A stretch of DNA of 64,000 bases from Hemileia vastatrix (Eukaryota; Basidiomycota; Pucciniomycetes; Pucciniales; Zaghouaniaceae): positions 26,334,817 to 26,398,816 of the forward strand of contig JASXTE010000011.1 of NCBI GenBank assembly GCA_030280995.1, written 5' to 3'. The translations under genes and the position numbers were made by a program. Shown here one piece after another: positions 1 to 10,911 of this stretch. The notes below the pieces were generated by a model. It saw only the letters and a list, made by a program, of their open reading frames with translations, had not been told where the DNA came from and did not search any database. How positions within the stretch are numbered: the stretch's first letter is position 1; each line of letters begins with the position of its first letter.

Positions 1-469
1 TCTCACCAGTAAAGACCAAAAATTTTGGGTCAAAATCAGCCACCAAATTGATGTATCTGATTCAGGAATGTTTATTTTGATTGGGGTGGACTTTTCTACA
101 TGTTTTTTTAGACATTTTCAAGTGTAATATTAACTCTTGGTGAATTGTGGACTGTGAGACTCTAATATTGTGATTTTCGAACAAAGCGTTTTGCAGCTCC
201 ATTTGGTACACAGTAGTATTTTTATTTATCATCTCCAGAATAAATTCTTGTTGTTCCTCATCCAAAGTAAAGGGGTGTCCTTGTCTCATATATGTATCAG
301 GATTTGTAACAACAGACTTTGTCTCATGATATAATCCCATCCAGCAAGATAAAGAATTCCTATGAATTTGTGAGCCATATTTTTCATTGATATCATCCAA
401 GGAATTACCATCTAATGCACTCATTACCACATCTACTTTAAAATGAGGGTCATATTTCATATAAACCAT
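1..469 (-). pseudogene. Tc1/IS630-like (DDE_3 type) transposase, N-terminal relic
   Basis: The reading frame on the minus strand starts at an ATG at 467-469 (MVYMKYDPHFK...) and shows an N-terminal helix-turn-helix region followed by a second winged-helix-like region (FTLDEEQQEFILEMINK..., then VSQSTIHQELI). A TGA interrupts it near position 57. In the same frame past the stop the sequence reads DFDPKFLVFTGE, which resembles the first catalytic block of IS630/Tc1 transposases (normally ending in an Asp). The rest lies beyond the window edge. The frame is open further upstream to about 700, but that part is T-rich and looks non-coding. It is a truncated, broken copy; the family call rests on motif layout only. 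Confidence 0.55.
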
Positions 470-783
470 TTCAAAACAACAGAAAAGAGAAGTAAAGAGG
501 ATGTCAAGAGTCAAGAGGAGAAGATGAGAATAATGTGAAGGTTTCAAACAGTAAATAAAAGTAATATTAATGTGCAAAGAAAAAAAAGATGAACTGTCAA
601 AACCAAAATTCAGATCACAAATAATTTTGTAATATTTTAGGCTTTGACATGAAAAATATGTATTTGGGGAATCACACAATTTATATTTAAAATAAACCAC
701 ATTTCACACTTTATAACCACTTGCTCAAAACAAATTCTGAGTAAGAGATCTAGTAAAAACATTTCTAGTAAAATTCTCAATAA

Positions 784-1400
784 TTTCACCATCCTTGAGA
801 AAGGGGCAGATAGAGAATCTGATTGAGATTAGGCATCTGAGGAGGAAAAAAAAAAAAAAAAAAAACAATAAAAAACAATTGAGTCAAAAACCATAAACAA
901 AATAAAGAGAAAAGAAAAGAAAAAAGAAAACTGGGAGAAGACTTACTTTTGAGGAGGGAGGGGGGAAGAAAAAATGGATGTAAATAGGGGCGAGAAAGTG
1001 CAAAATGGGTAGGGGGGATCTGACTAATAATGACTTCATCATATCTGTTGTTGTCATTGTAGAAAGGTGGTGGAGAAAGGGGCCGATTGAGAATCTGATC
1101 AAGATTAGGCATCTGAGGAGAAAAAAAAAACAAATCAAAATAAAAAAATAAAATAAAAAGAGAAATAAAAACGACTTACATTACTTTAATATAGCAATTG
1201 AGAAAAAAAAACCATAAATAAAATAAAGAGAAGAGAAAATAAATAAAGAAAAAAAAAGAAAAGAAAAAATTAATAAAATATAAAAACTAAAACTGGGAGA
1301 AGACTTACTTTTGAGGAGGGAGGGGGGAAGACAAAATGGATGTAAATATGGGTGAGAAAGTGCAAAATGGGTGGGGCAATTTCCTGAGAGCCCCCCCCCC
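784..1400 (-). repeat. Tandem duplication of an exon-like block with splice-site borders
   Basis: Two diverged copies of a 280-360 bp block lie in tandem. The motif around AGATTAGGCATCTGAGGAG occurs at about 820-840 and 1100-1120. The block beginning ACTGGGAGAAGACTTAC occurs at about 930-1015 and 1291-1380. Read on the minus strand, each copy is a small open exon (MPNL(D/N)QIL... to ...LPPSLLK) preceded by a CCTCAG acceptor and followed by AAAA|GTAAGT. A-rich spacers of different length separate the copies. This looks like tandem exon duplication in an unrecognised minus-strand gene, or a duplicated non-coding fragment with chance splice signals. Confidence 0.45.
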
Positions 1401-2379
1401 ACCCCACCGACCCAGCTCAGGGGCTGATCGATCTAGTAATAGAATATACATGAGCAAACCAAGTGTCAACTAGATCCTCATCTAGTGACACTTGCAACAA
1501 GCTGGCGGGACAAAAAAAACTAAAAAAATGCTGGGTAAGTTGGGGTGAATTTTTGATTTCTGCACCAACCTTTTTCGATGTAGCTGTATTTGTGACTTGG
1601 CTGTTTAAAAAGGTTTTGGTTTCAGTTTGCACTGATCAAAGCATATCAAAGAAAATTTATTGATAATTAATATTTCTGAATCCACTGTTTTTTGAATCGT
1701 TATAATTAACCAATCTTATGGTTTAGAACATAATTATAAGTTGGTGATAAATTGTTTGGTAGGACAGTAAAAGGACATTTAAGAGGCTGAAAATCATACC
1801 AACAACGAAAAAGAAGCTATTCCAAAATAAATCAACAAAGCATAGAATCCCCAGCATATAGAAAATAATTTTATAAGTAAAAACTATTTACACGCTTTCT
1901 AGTTTACCGATCACTGGCAGGAAAATTAAGATATATTTGTGTATCAGTTTGAAAGATGTCATACATCATGACGCTATGTCATGTTTTGGGCACCGGATAT
2001 TATAATTTTACCGCTGGTAAATTTTATTCAATACCATTGCAACAATTCTTCCTCAATGTGCAAACAGCTGTAAGTTTTGAAATCTCGCCGGCCAAACGTT
2101 AAATTTTAGGCAGATGAAGTCTCAAACTCCACAGCTGTTTTCACGCTGTGTGGCTCTAAGAATGTTGAAAAATTACTACAACTTTTTTTATTTCATACAA
2201 TCTGACCCAACTGAAGGGCAAGGAGAAAAGAGACAAAGTTAAGGCTGTATATGTACAAATAGCTTGTAGGGTACATGCCTTAGGGTGATGTGTCCGATAA
2301 ATTGTCAAGAGACAAACAAGAGTGGAAAGGCTATTGACCAAGGCATAGGTTTTGAGAAAACATGGAGGATTTAACCAAA
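1401..2379. other. Intergenic stretch without recognised gene
   Basis: A C-run (about 1390-1400) borders the duplicated block. Beyond it I see only short open frames of about 60-70 codons on both strands without recognisable domains. The end nearest 2379 may be the 3' flank of the LINE relic that follows. Confidence 0.4.
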
Positions 2380-3150
2380 AATGCGGCTACTTAGGGGATA
2401 ATAGGAGATGGAGAAGAGCTGTAGTGGTTAAATAAATTTTGAGTTTCTTGATCGACCTTCTTAATGCCACACGGGCAGCTCCATGAGCTGGGTAGAAGAG
2501 GAGGACATACTCTGGGGTCTCCATAAAGGAGAGGTGGCAGAGGAGTCAAAAAGGCGTATCTACCACCTTGAAACGAAAAGGATAGTTTCTAAGGGGAGAA
2601 TGGCCTGATCGGCATCGTGCAAACGCAGTAGCATGTGCACGGAGAGGCTGGTTAGCAAATTAAACATATTGTAAGGGGCATACACACTCCTTAGTTTTTT
2701 AAGAGTGCTTGAGTCTGGGCGGAAGAGAAGTACCGAGCGAGCGCGACTTTTTATAAAGGTTTTCAAAGAGATGAAAAGGAAGGGAAAAAAATAGAGGAAA
2801 GACTTAGCCAATGAACAGATTGGATAAACCCCATTTGCCAGTTGGTCCATCAATTCGTTTTTAAGAATCCCTGAGTGACCGGGGCACCACCGAAGGATGG
2901 GGTTGGTGAGGGGAAAAACGCATGATAATGGTTGCCAGAATATAAAGTGAGGTCCCCAAGTAAGAAATGTCAGGATTATAAGCAGCCGCGTATGAGCCAG
3001 CTTTTGATCTAGACCAGTCAGTGCAGACATCATATGGTTGCCTGGCGAGATGGTAAATGAGTCCAGCACCTTCCTGAGGGCTGCTTACTTTGAAGTACCA
3101 GAATGGAGTGGATGGGGATGAGACTTGAGAGAAGAACTGATACACGTTGC
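2380..3150 (-). pseudogene. Non-LTR retrotransposon (LINE, Tad1/I-like) RNase H and C-terminal relic
   Basis: On the minus strand a first frame (about 3145-2950) contains YDVCTDWSRSKAG, like the first Asp block of a LINE RNase H domain with the usual Gly after TD replaced by Trp. A shifted frame (about 2880-2810) carries LRWCPGHSGILKNELMDQLA, the PGHxGI...N...D..A signature of the last RNase H block. Downstream come LLTSLSVHMLLRLHDA and then TPEYVLLFYPAHGAARVAL, which match the layout of the C-terminal part of fungal LINE ORF2 proteins (a degenerate Cys-containing segment). At least one frameshift and stops make it non-functional. No endonuclease or reverse transcriptase part is present, as expected for 5'-truncated LINE copies. 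Confidence 0.65.
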
Positions 3151-3821
3151 TTCACATCAACATTATTTATCATTACTCTTTTCATTACTTCTTACTGTGC
3201 TACCATAATATGAAATCTTTATATGTTTTATGATGTCACTCAACACAATTAAGCAAACACAAGATTAATATTTATGTGAGCAAAGAAAAGTGTATTTATA
3301 GGTATGAATGATATATCTAGAGGGGGTCATTGATAAGAAGCAGAGGCAGCTTTTTGGACAATCTACTTGGGAAGAAATGCACCCATGCACTCAGTAAAAG
3401 TTTCTTATGTTTTTTTTTGGTAATGCGAGAGAACATGAAGGGCACCCTTGACGGAATTTTGATTTCAATGGGAAACAATCGACAGATATTTCGCTTGATC
3501 ACATTTAATTTGTAGTTCTGTACGTCAGTGCCACTATTAATGAAACAGCAGTTCTTCTTTTGAAACCAAGGCTCACAACATGGCTCACTGGAATGCTGGA
3601 TGATCTGTCAGGTAGCCTGTCAGGATCCAGAGAGGCAGAAGAATTGCCAGAATGAAAAGATGGGTTTATATTTTCTCGAGCTAGCACCCTCATCCTTGAC
3701 ACCAGGGCAACAGATTGAGTCTCAGATCTAGTCAGCCTTATTGTGGTTGCTTCCATTCTCTTGCCTTCAATCTGGAGTCGTCTCTATTGCTCATTCGTTG
3801 TGTTACAAGTATCCAAACGTG
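3151..3821. other. Upstream flank of the DDHD gene
   Basis: No convincing gene. Open frames exist on both strands (about 3317-3515 and 3505-3756 minus), but they have no recognisable motif and overlap each other. The stretch just upstream of 3822 is pyrimidine-rich and is probably the promoter and 5' leader of the phospholipase gene. Confidence 0.35.
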
Positions 3822-6800
3822 ATGCATCACCCCAAACCACCCCTCATCTCACGCTTTCTTCATTGCTCGCCTTCTCTCTCCCTTTCAACGGTATCCCCTT
3901 TAGTTCCCTCTGGTGCTACTCCCAGCTCTTCTGCATCCAACAATGCTTCAAATCTCGGCCCTACCTCAATCGCATATCGTCCCTTCTCGAATGCAGAAAA
4001 TGATCTCTTGGAAAAAGCATGGGATGCTTTAACTCCTCAAGAGCAATCTTACGCTAAATCATATCAGAATACCACTCATAAATTGAAAACAAAAAAATCT
4101 AGCCAGGAAAACTCGCGTAAGACGTAACATCAGTATTAATCTGAATGTGATACTCATCATTTGAACCGCTTGTTAGTGGATGGCGAGAGGGATTCCAAAA
4201 CTAAGTCATATCCTAGTAGTGTCAATGAAGCACCATTCGCAAAATCTTCATCTCTCAATCGTTGCCCTTCAAACAATACTTTGGATGGTTGGTCCGAATT
4301 GCTAATAGTTTCTTCTCTGTTTCTACAGTCTTTGGCTTTAGACAAATGATATATTCAAGCGTGAAAGCTGAGTATTTCTTCTATAGATGAGCTTGAAGAT
4401 GAAGAGGAAGAAGACTTAGTGCTCAATCTTTGTGCCGATTCCAATCCTTGGCTTGTGCCCGTTGGCTTAGACTCTTTGTTTTCTGTTGGTAAGCTGGTGC
4501 TGTTTTTTTTTACATGAAACGTTTCCTGATGTTAGAACGTCCTGATAATGGTTAAGATATTCGAAAATTGATCCTATTTCCTTCCTTTTGGCACGGTCCT
4601 AATATATCTATCAAGAGAGGCGAATGGTTCTACGCTTCAGGGTCGAGTAGCGGGAGTAAAGGCAGTGAGTTATTGCATGGTTTTGACAGTAGTGACATTT
4701 AGAAAAAAAGGTTTTCTCACTTACTTGGTTTCGGCAAGGATTGACATGTAAGTTCTTTCAACTAAAAACTAACTTTTTGCTTGTTCATCCTTGCATGCAG
4801 ATAAATATTACCCATGTGATCACATACTTTCAAATGATTTGGAAGAGGCTTATGACCAAATCCAGCCTTGGGAAGAATCATACACCGTACGTTTCTTTTT
4901 TGTCTACGACAGAAAATTTGAGGTGCTATAAGCTATGTTTTTTTTTTTTTTTCTCCCTTGCATATATTGGTTCTCTTTTTTGTCAACCAAGGACGAGCTG
5001 GCATCAGCATTGCAAATTGGTATAGAAGCCGAGCAAAAGCTGAAAATTACTCTCAAAAATATCAAGCAAGCTACAGCTATCTTTCAATCCCCCAATTCTG
5101 CTCGTTTATATTCCAACTGGGTAGGGAGTCAAATAAGTAAACGAATTTTAACTAACATTTTCGGGACTAGCAAGAACCAGCACAGTGGTGGGATTCTGGT
5201 AATTCGGGGCTGGGATGGAATTCAAGCTTGGATAAATTCTAAAAAACAAAATTCTCCTAAAATTAGTGAGGGCGAGGACGTGTCAAACTCTGGAAAGATA
5301 GGCTCTAACTCTACCACAGAAATGATGGAAAACCGTAATGACCTCAAAGATGACGAAGATCGACCAGTGTCACGAGTTTCAGATCTCGTACTGGTTGTTC
5401 ATGGAATTGGTCAAAAGGTGAATGGCATTTCATTATTTGAAATTTCTTATGATTTTGGCCAGGCTTTGTGAGTTACCTTATAAAAAGAATATTGCTAACA
5501 AAAGGTACCTTGATTTTCAGCTAGCTCAAAATTATGATTCATTTGATTTTGTTCATGCGTGTAATCAGCTGAGAGTACAATGCAACGAAAGTATAAAAAA
5601 TGATCCCCTACACATGGAACCTCTAGTGGATAATAGGCGCCTTCAGTTTATTGTTCGTTTTAACTGCGCTCATTTTCGAGATAATTTAATCCATTTTACG
5701 ATTCAATTTTATGTTTTTAGCCGATTCGATGGAGGCATTTGCTTGACTTTGAGGTTGGTGGAGCCGAAGAAAATGCTGGTCCTCCAGAAAGCCGATTCAC
5801 TATGGAAGACATTCAAGTCAGTATTGATTTATAAAATCTTGAAGATAGAGAGAATTATTCAGAAATCATCTCTTATCCAGATAAAAGGCAGTATTCCATT
5901 CGTTCGAGAAGTAGTCACTGGATTAGTTTTGGATGTGCCGCTGTACATGAGTGTGCAGCATCACACCAGAATTGTCAAGGCCGTTAGAGAACAGGCAAAC
6001 AAAGTTTTCAAACTTTTTTGTCTTCGAAATCCTTACTTCAACCAATCAGATCATGGAAAAGTATCAATTATAGCACATAGCTTGGGATCTGCACTTTGTG
6101 TCGATATTTTATCTGATCAAGCAATCGTGAAATCTCACACACAATCACTTTTTGAAGAAACGAATTCTCGCGGCTTTTGTTTCAAAACTGAAAAACTGTT
6201 TTTAGTTGGTAGCCCAGTAAGTTTTCTTTTTATTCAACTATAGGTTTTAATATTCCATTTTTTTTGACCACCACTATTTACTTATTGTTTTGGTTATAAA
6301 CAGGTAGCATTCTTTTTTCATCTTCAGAGAGCACAGCTCACATGTCGCAAATACTTTGAGGCTGAAATGGGAGAAGGAAATCAGAAAATTCTTCGCAAGA
6401 TGGTCAAAAATCCTGAGGGAAAAAAGTTTGGTTGTCTAGATGTCGAGGCTGTATATAATATTTACGCTGAAAATGATCCAGTTGCATATTGTAAGTCGGT
6501 TATCATAGTTTTTGATTTCAATGCTAAAGTAATTAAAAGCAAAAAGTAAAGATTCATTAGACCTGACAACGACTTTTACCTGTGTAGCCATGAATGCTTG
6601 TTCGTTTAATTTCTCTTCAGTTTATATTTTGTTTATTTTATTTGGAAAAGAGTTTGGTAATTGATTCCAAAGTTGATATAATCAATCATTTCCGGGGTGA
6701 TTTTTCTCTTTACGCTTCTTTATGGGCGCCCAATTGCAAAACATAGGCGTTGATGCAGTGTACGTTATTGAATTCAGTTCATTTGAGAAGATTATTTTTA

Positions 6801-7690
6801 TGTTGCTTGGTTAATGAACATTCCTGTATATTGCCTTAGAGAGGCGAAAAAAATGTCGGCAATCGACATTGCGCCGTTTATTATACGCGTTTTGGAAATT
6901 CCTCTTTTACAAGGAAAACGTCAACCGGGCCGAAGATTATCACAAGCATCAGCCAAATGGAGATATTGGTTCCCTACTAAGAAAAATACAGACACTTTGG
7001 GGAGTGCATCTATTAGCAACGTTGAGAGCAATGATGACGATAATGAAGCTGATGCCAATGCTAATGCAAACGCTCAAGGTGATGAAGATGATATCAGTCT
7101 TTGCAAGTTGGAGTGTGAGACAGAAGCTACAATGAGTAGTCGCTTAAGGTGAGAAATATGAAGGATTTTTGGTATTGCTTTGAATCATTGGTGCTATTCA
7201 TGTTCAAGTAATACATTGTGGTTTTTATTCTTTGTGAACTATATAGGTTTCTTGCTGTGAATGCAACAGGTTCGGTAGATTTTGTGCTTCCGAGTTCAAG
7301 TTTAAACCAGTATTTGGATATGGTAAGTTAATTTTATTTTAGTAAAACAATCTGGTTAATTGGTAACAAGGGGTATTTTTCTTCTTATATCTTTATTTTA
7401 ATTTTATCTTATATATCAAAAGGTTACGGCTCATGCTAGTTACTGGGCAGGTATGTTTAATTTGGATACGTATATGCAAAACAAAAATGATATTGATGTT
7501 AATATTGAATATTTTGATTTTGATTTTTTTTTTTTTTAATTTTTTTTTTTAATTTTAATTTTATTGTTTTGTATGTTTAGATGCTCGATTCGCAAAGTTT
7601 GTGATGACGCAAATTTTTTCGAGTGATAAAGTATTAGAACAAGCTGGTCGATTAGAGAGACGATCACATCCCATTAACTCTGATTTATAG
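3822..7690 (+). CDS. DDHD-domain phospholipase (PA-PLA1-like), about 15 exons
   Basis: Predicted intracellular phospholipase A1 of the DDHD (phosphatidic-acid-preferring) family, which acts at membranes of the secretory pathway or mitochondria. Start chosen at ATG 3822 (MHHPKPPLIS), the first ATG that leaves a compact N-terminus. Likely exons: 3822-4116, 4177 to about 4307, 4387-4488, 4557-4664, a short exon near 4703-4747, 4801-4886, 4992-5417, 5521-5652, 5721-5816, 5881-6216, 6304-6490, an unresolved part between 6491 and about 6815, then to 7148, 7247-7322, 7423-7450 and 7581-7690. Landmarks in order: FWHGP/RGEWFY (about 4580-4640), LVLVVHGIGQK, PIRWRHLLDF, the nucleophile motif AHSLGS at about 6073-6090, LFLVGSP, ENDPVAY, VDFVLP, TAHASYW and ADARF. 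These give the conserved D, D, H and D positions of the DDHD domain. The nucleophile elbow has Ala where GxSxG has its first Gly. A DE/AN-rich acidic insert lies at about 7030-7100. Junctions at about 4307-4387, 4665-4703 and 6490-6815 are uncertain. Confidence 0.85.
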
Positions 7691-8109
7691 TAGTAGTAGT
7701 AGTAGTAGTAAATAGTTTATTTATTTATTGATCTATTGCTTAATGAATTGACTAGCATAATAGGTTCATATTTTTCATATGCATGAAGTATTTAATGTGC
7801 GATTAGAGAGGAGAGGTTAGAGACTCCACCCAGATTTTTTTTTTTTTGTATTCTTTTTGTAAGAGGTCAATTTATCAATCTATTTGTTTTTGTTTGCTTT
7901 TTTATGTTGTGGTGGAGTATATAAGGTATGATATATATATATATATATATATACGAGCACACGCGACCCATACACAGCATGGGTTTTTAGTGGAATCAGA
8001 ATATCTGGGATTTTTATCTGGAATCAGAATTTTTGTGTCATTGTATTGAGAAAGAGATGATAGAGAGGGGGCTGTGAAATTCTGAACACAATTTTTTTTT
8101 TTTTTTGAT
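7691..8109 (+). other. 3' flank of the DDHD gene with microsatellites
   Basis: The stop codon TAG at 7688-7690 is the first unit of a (TAG)n run to about 7709. An (AT)n run follows at about 7931-7952, with two poly-T tracts. No coding sequence is recognised. Confidence 0.6.
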
Positions 8110-8470
8110 ATTCATCAATCAACTTTGATCATCCAGCACATAAATTAGACATTACCCTCAGGCACTTCAGTATGTACGTCATTTTTGGCCTTTCCTTTTC
8201 ACTGAATTTTGCCCTCAAGACTTACATAGAGTTGACCATGTCCAAAAACTGGTGACACCGAATTCAGACCTACAATGTCCAGTGATTGTCTCTGGGATTT
8301 GTTAATTGTCATACAAAAAGCTAATTAGATAGGTAGCTGAAATCTCTTGAGTTTGAATGGAAGTCCAGTCCTATCTGAGAAGTCCAAAGAAAATGTTGTC
8401 CGTGTGGTGCTCAGCCTCTTTGTGCCTTGCGTCATTCAGTGATTCCTATTTATAGAATTGGGCCATTGGA
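8110..8470 (-). pseudogene. Helitron Pif1-like helicase, C-terminal relic
   Basis: Minus-strand reading gives GLPFKLKRFQLPI, then [20 protein letters not shown], then [14 protein letters not shown]. This is the order and spacing of the last conserved helicase blocks of Helitron Rep/Hel proteins: the PF.LKR.Q.P block, the A..MTINKSQGQ block and the FxHGQLYVA block. Stops interrupt it near 8315 and after [10 protein letters not shown], and the Gly of the SQGQ motif is Arg. No Rep domain or Helitron terminus is visible, so only the helicase tail has been preserved. It begins about 420 bp after the DDHD gene stop. Confidence 0.75.
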
Positions 8471-8516
8471 GTTGGAAGTTTGTATTGCAGACTTAAGAAT
8501 TAAAGAAATATTAGAA

Positions 8517-8628
8517 GGTATCAATGTTCAGGGATCCGCAATTAAATTAATTGCGGATAAAAATCCTTATACCCCAATTATCTTCCACAATTATTTTTGC
8601 TAATAATTGGGTTATTAGACACTTTATA
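8517..8628 (+). repeat. MITE end fragment, GGTATCAATG family
   Basis: Begins GGTATCAATGTTCAGGGATC, followed by a short hairpin (TTAAATTAATTGCGG). The same sequence occurs inverted at about 8962-9076 and 10070-10185. It is probably one end of a non-autonomous element whose other side was displaced by the next copy, which begins at 8629. Confidence 0.65.
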
Positions 8629-9076
8629 GGGGGTATCAATGTTCAGGGATCTGCAATTAGGGATCAGGAATTTTTTTTCCCAGGATCAGACATTATTAAT
8701 TGCAGAAGATTCTTATCCACTAGTCCTGGGGCTAGTGGATAAGTAATCCACAATAATGCATTATCCCGCCTCTTATACCCCAATTTCCATTCCTAATTCC
8801 TGATCCCAAACTCATCACATCCATGAGGCATATCCAGAGAGTAGTCCAAGATGTGATTATGGAAAAAAGTTTTGCAACATGTGGTTATGACAGAAAGTTG
8901 TCCAAGATGTGGTTATGAAAAATTGAGTAGAAAAATGTCAGATAAGAGGTGAGCATTGACACATAAGGTGTCTAATAACCCAATTATTAGCAAAAATAAT
9001 TGCAGAAGATAATTGGGGTATAAGGATTTTTATCCGCAATTAATTTAATTGGGGATCCCTGAACATTGATACCCCC
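8629..9076. mobile_element. MITE copy I, GGGGGTATCAATG termini
   Basis: The left end GGGGGTATCAATGTTCAGGG at 8629 and its inverse CCCTGAACATTGATACCCCC ending at 9076 bound a 448-bp non-coding unit. No open frame with protein character is present. The GGGGGTATCA start is shared with the 6.7-kb Harbinger-type element at 17061, so this is probably a non-autonomous derivative. Target duplications are not clean (TATA on the left, TTA on the right). Confidence 0.7.
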
Positions 9077-9292
9077 TTATGTGTCAATGTTCACCTCTTA
9101 TCCGACATTTTTCTACTCAATTTTTCATAACCACATCTTGGACAACTTTCTGTCATACCCACATGTTGCACAACTTTCTGCCATAACCACATCTTGGACT
9201 ACTCTCTGGATATGCCTCATGGATGTGATGAGTTTGGGATCAGGAATTAGGAATCGAAATTGGGGTACAAGAGGCAGGATAATGCATTATTA
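8750..9292. repeat. Long imperfect palindrome within the MITE cluster
   Basis: The stretch 8750-8977 (landmarks ATAATGCATTATCC, CATCACATCCATGAGG and GTCCAAGATGTG) is repeated as reverse complement at 9077-9292, around a centre of about 100 bp. It spans two adjacent MITE copies and could form a large cruciform. Confidence 0.7.
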
Positions 9293-10185
9293 GGGGGTAT
9301 CAATGTTCAGGGATCCACAATTAGGGATCAGGAATTTTTTTTGCCTGGATCTGACATTATTAATTGCAGAAGATTCTTATCCATTAGCCCTGGGGCTAGT
9401 GGATAAGGAATGCACGATAATACATTATCCCACTTCTTATACCCCAATTTCCATTCCTAATTACTGATCCCAAACTCATCACATCCATGAGCAATGCACA
9501 TGGTTTCAAATCATGTATCCTAACCTTATGTCTTTCTGGAGCATAACACACCTACATTTCTGTTCTTAAGCCCTATAATAAATTTTTTATCTGCACACCT
9601 CACTCAAAGATTGGTCCAAGTCACCCTCACCACTTGTAAATATGTCTAAGTCACTTGCAACCCTCAAAAATTTGACTGATTCACTCTCACCACTCGGAAA
9701 TGTGTATAAGTCACTTGCAACACTCAAAAATTTGTGTGATTCACTCTCACCACTTGGAAATTTGTCTAAGTTGATTGAAACACTTAAAAATTTGCATAAG
9801 TCACTTTTACCACTTGAAAAATTGGCTAAGCCCATATTTTTTAAATTTTTCTTGGAGGAAGTTGCCACTGAGAAAACCAAGGAGATGAAAGGCCAATGAG
9901 AGATAGGTGAATGAACTCCAGCAGAAATGAAAGCAAAAAAAATGTTGTTGAGAGTTGGGGGTGAGCGTAGATGAGCAAACAGACTTGACAAGGTAAGGAA
10001 GAATAGATGGCCAAGTTGTGGTTATGAAAAATTGAGTAGAAAAATGTCAGATAAGAGGTGAACATTGACACGTAAAGTGTCTAATAACGCAATTATTAGC
10101 AAAAATAATTGCAGAAGATAATTGGGGTATAAGGATTTTTATCCGCAATTAATTTAATTGCTGATCCCTTAGCAATGATACCCCC
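9293..10185. mobile_element. MITE copy II with internal minisatellite
   Basis: Left end GGGGGTATCAATGTTCAGGG at 9293; right end with degraded inverse (AGCAATGATACCCCC) at 10185. The first about 195 bp match copy I and the element beginning at 10912. The interior carries the 60-bp minisatellite at 9640-9840 and a further copy of the GTGGTTATGAAAAATTGAG motif near 10018. Confidence 0.6.
9640..9840 (+). repeat. 60-bp minisatellite, about 3 units, open in frame
   Basis: Units share AAGTCACTTGCAA..CTCAAAAATTTG..TGATTCACTCTCACCACT. Because 60 is divisible by 3, the plus-strand frame stays open and encodes a 20-residue repeat (KSLATLKNL.DSLSPLGN). The repeat is leucine-periodic, but no gene context supports translation. 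Confidence 0.6.
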
Positions 10186-10312
10186 TATTGTGGATTCCTT
10201 ATCCACTAGCCCCAGGGCTAATGGATAAGAATCTTCCGCAATTAATAATGTCCGATCCTGGGGAAAAAAATTCCTGATCCCTAATTGCAGATCCCTGAAC
10301 ATTGATACCCCC
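10186..10312 (-). repeat. MITE end fragment, inverted
   Basis: Reverse complement of the first about 125 bp of MITE copy I, ending CATTGATACCCCC at 10312. It abuts copy II directly, showing another insertion or rearrangement between family members. Confidence 0.65.
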
Positions 10313-10911
10313 TATTATGGTGACTACATATATCAAAAAGTAAGTTATGAAGTGTCAATTATTGATGAGACTCATTAGGAAATGTTATGGATTCTACAAA
10401 ATAATGATGATTGTCAATACAAAATATAATGGAGGTGAAAGCATAATATATATTGCACATAAATTTTTTATTACACCTAAGTGACATAAGATGTATCATT
10501 TAAAATATAAAAAGATTAGTGCCCTAACTTTCTAGAAAAATGGGAAATCTGGCCACCAACTTAACATCTCATTCTCCCTCTCCATCTCCACCTCCCCACT
10601 GCAATCCCCTTCAACACTATTATGACATATACATCCAGGCCAAAGTTCTGGATGTTGAATTATGCCTATCATTCAATGTGTGTGCAAGGCTGCTGTGTAT
10701 CTGCATAACAGACAGGTAGAAGGCTTGTATTATCATGAAGAATATGCATCTCAATTAAATTTTTATATGAATTGGTTAAGGAAAGTAAGTGAAGAATAAT
10801 AATTCCAAAAATATAAGTTCAAGATTGACAAACAACAAGAATAAGAACATAATAGTATTTTAAGTTGAACATTGATAAATGATGATTCTTCATCAAATCA
10901 ACTGCAAAATA
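10313..10911. other. Unique AT-rich spacer
   Basis: No gene, repeat or terminus recognised. Confidence 0.4.

Noticed and set aside
786..1402. Long-looking minus-strand ORFs rich in Phe, Leu and Ser
   Set aside because: Mostly translated poly-A/T tracts. Only the short splice-bordered blocks were kept as exon-like.
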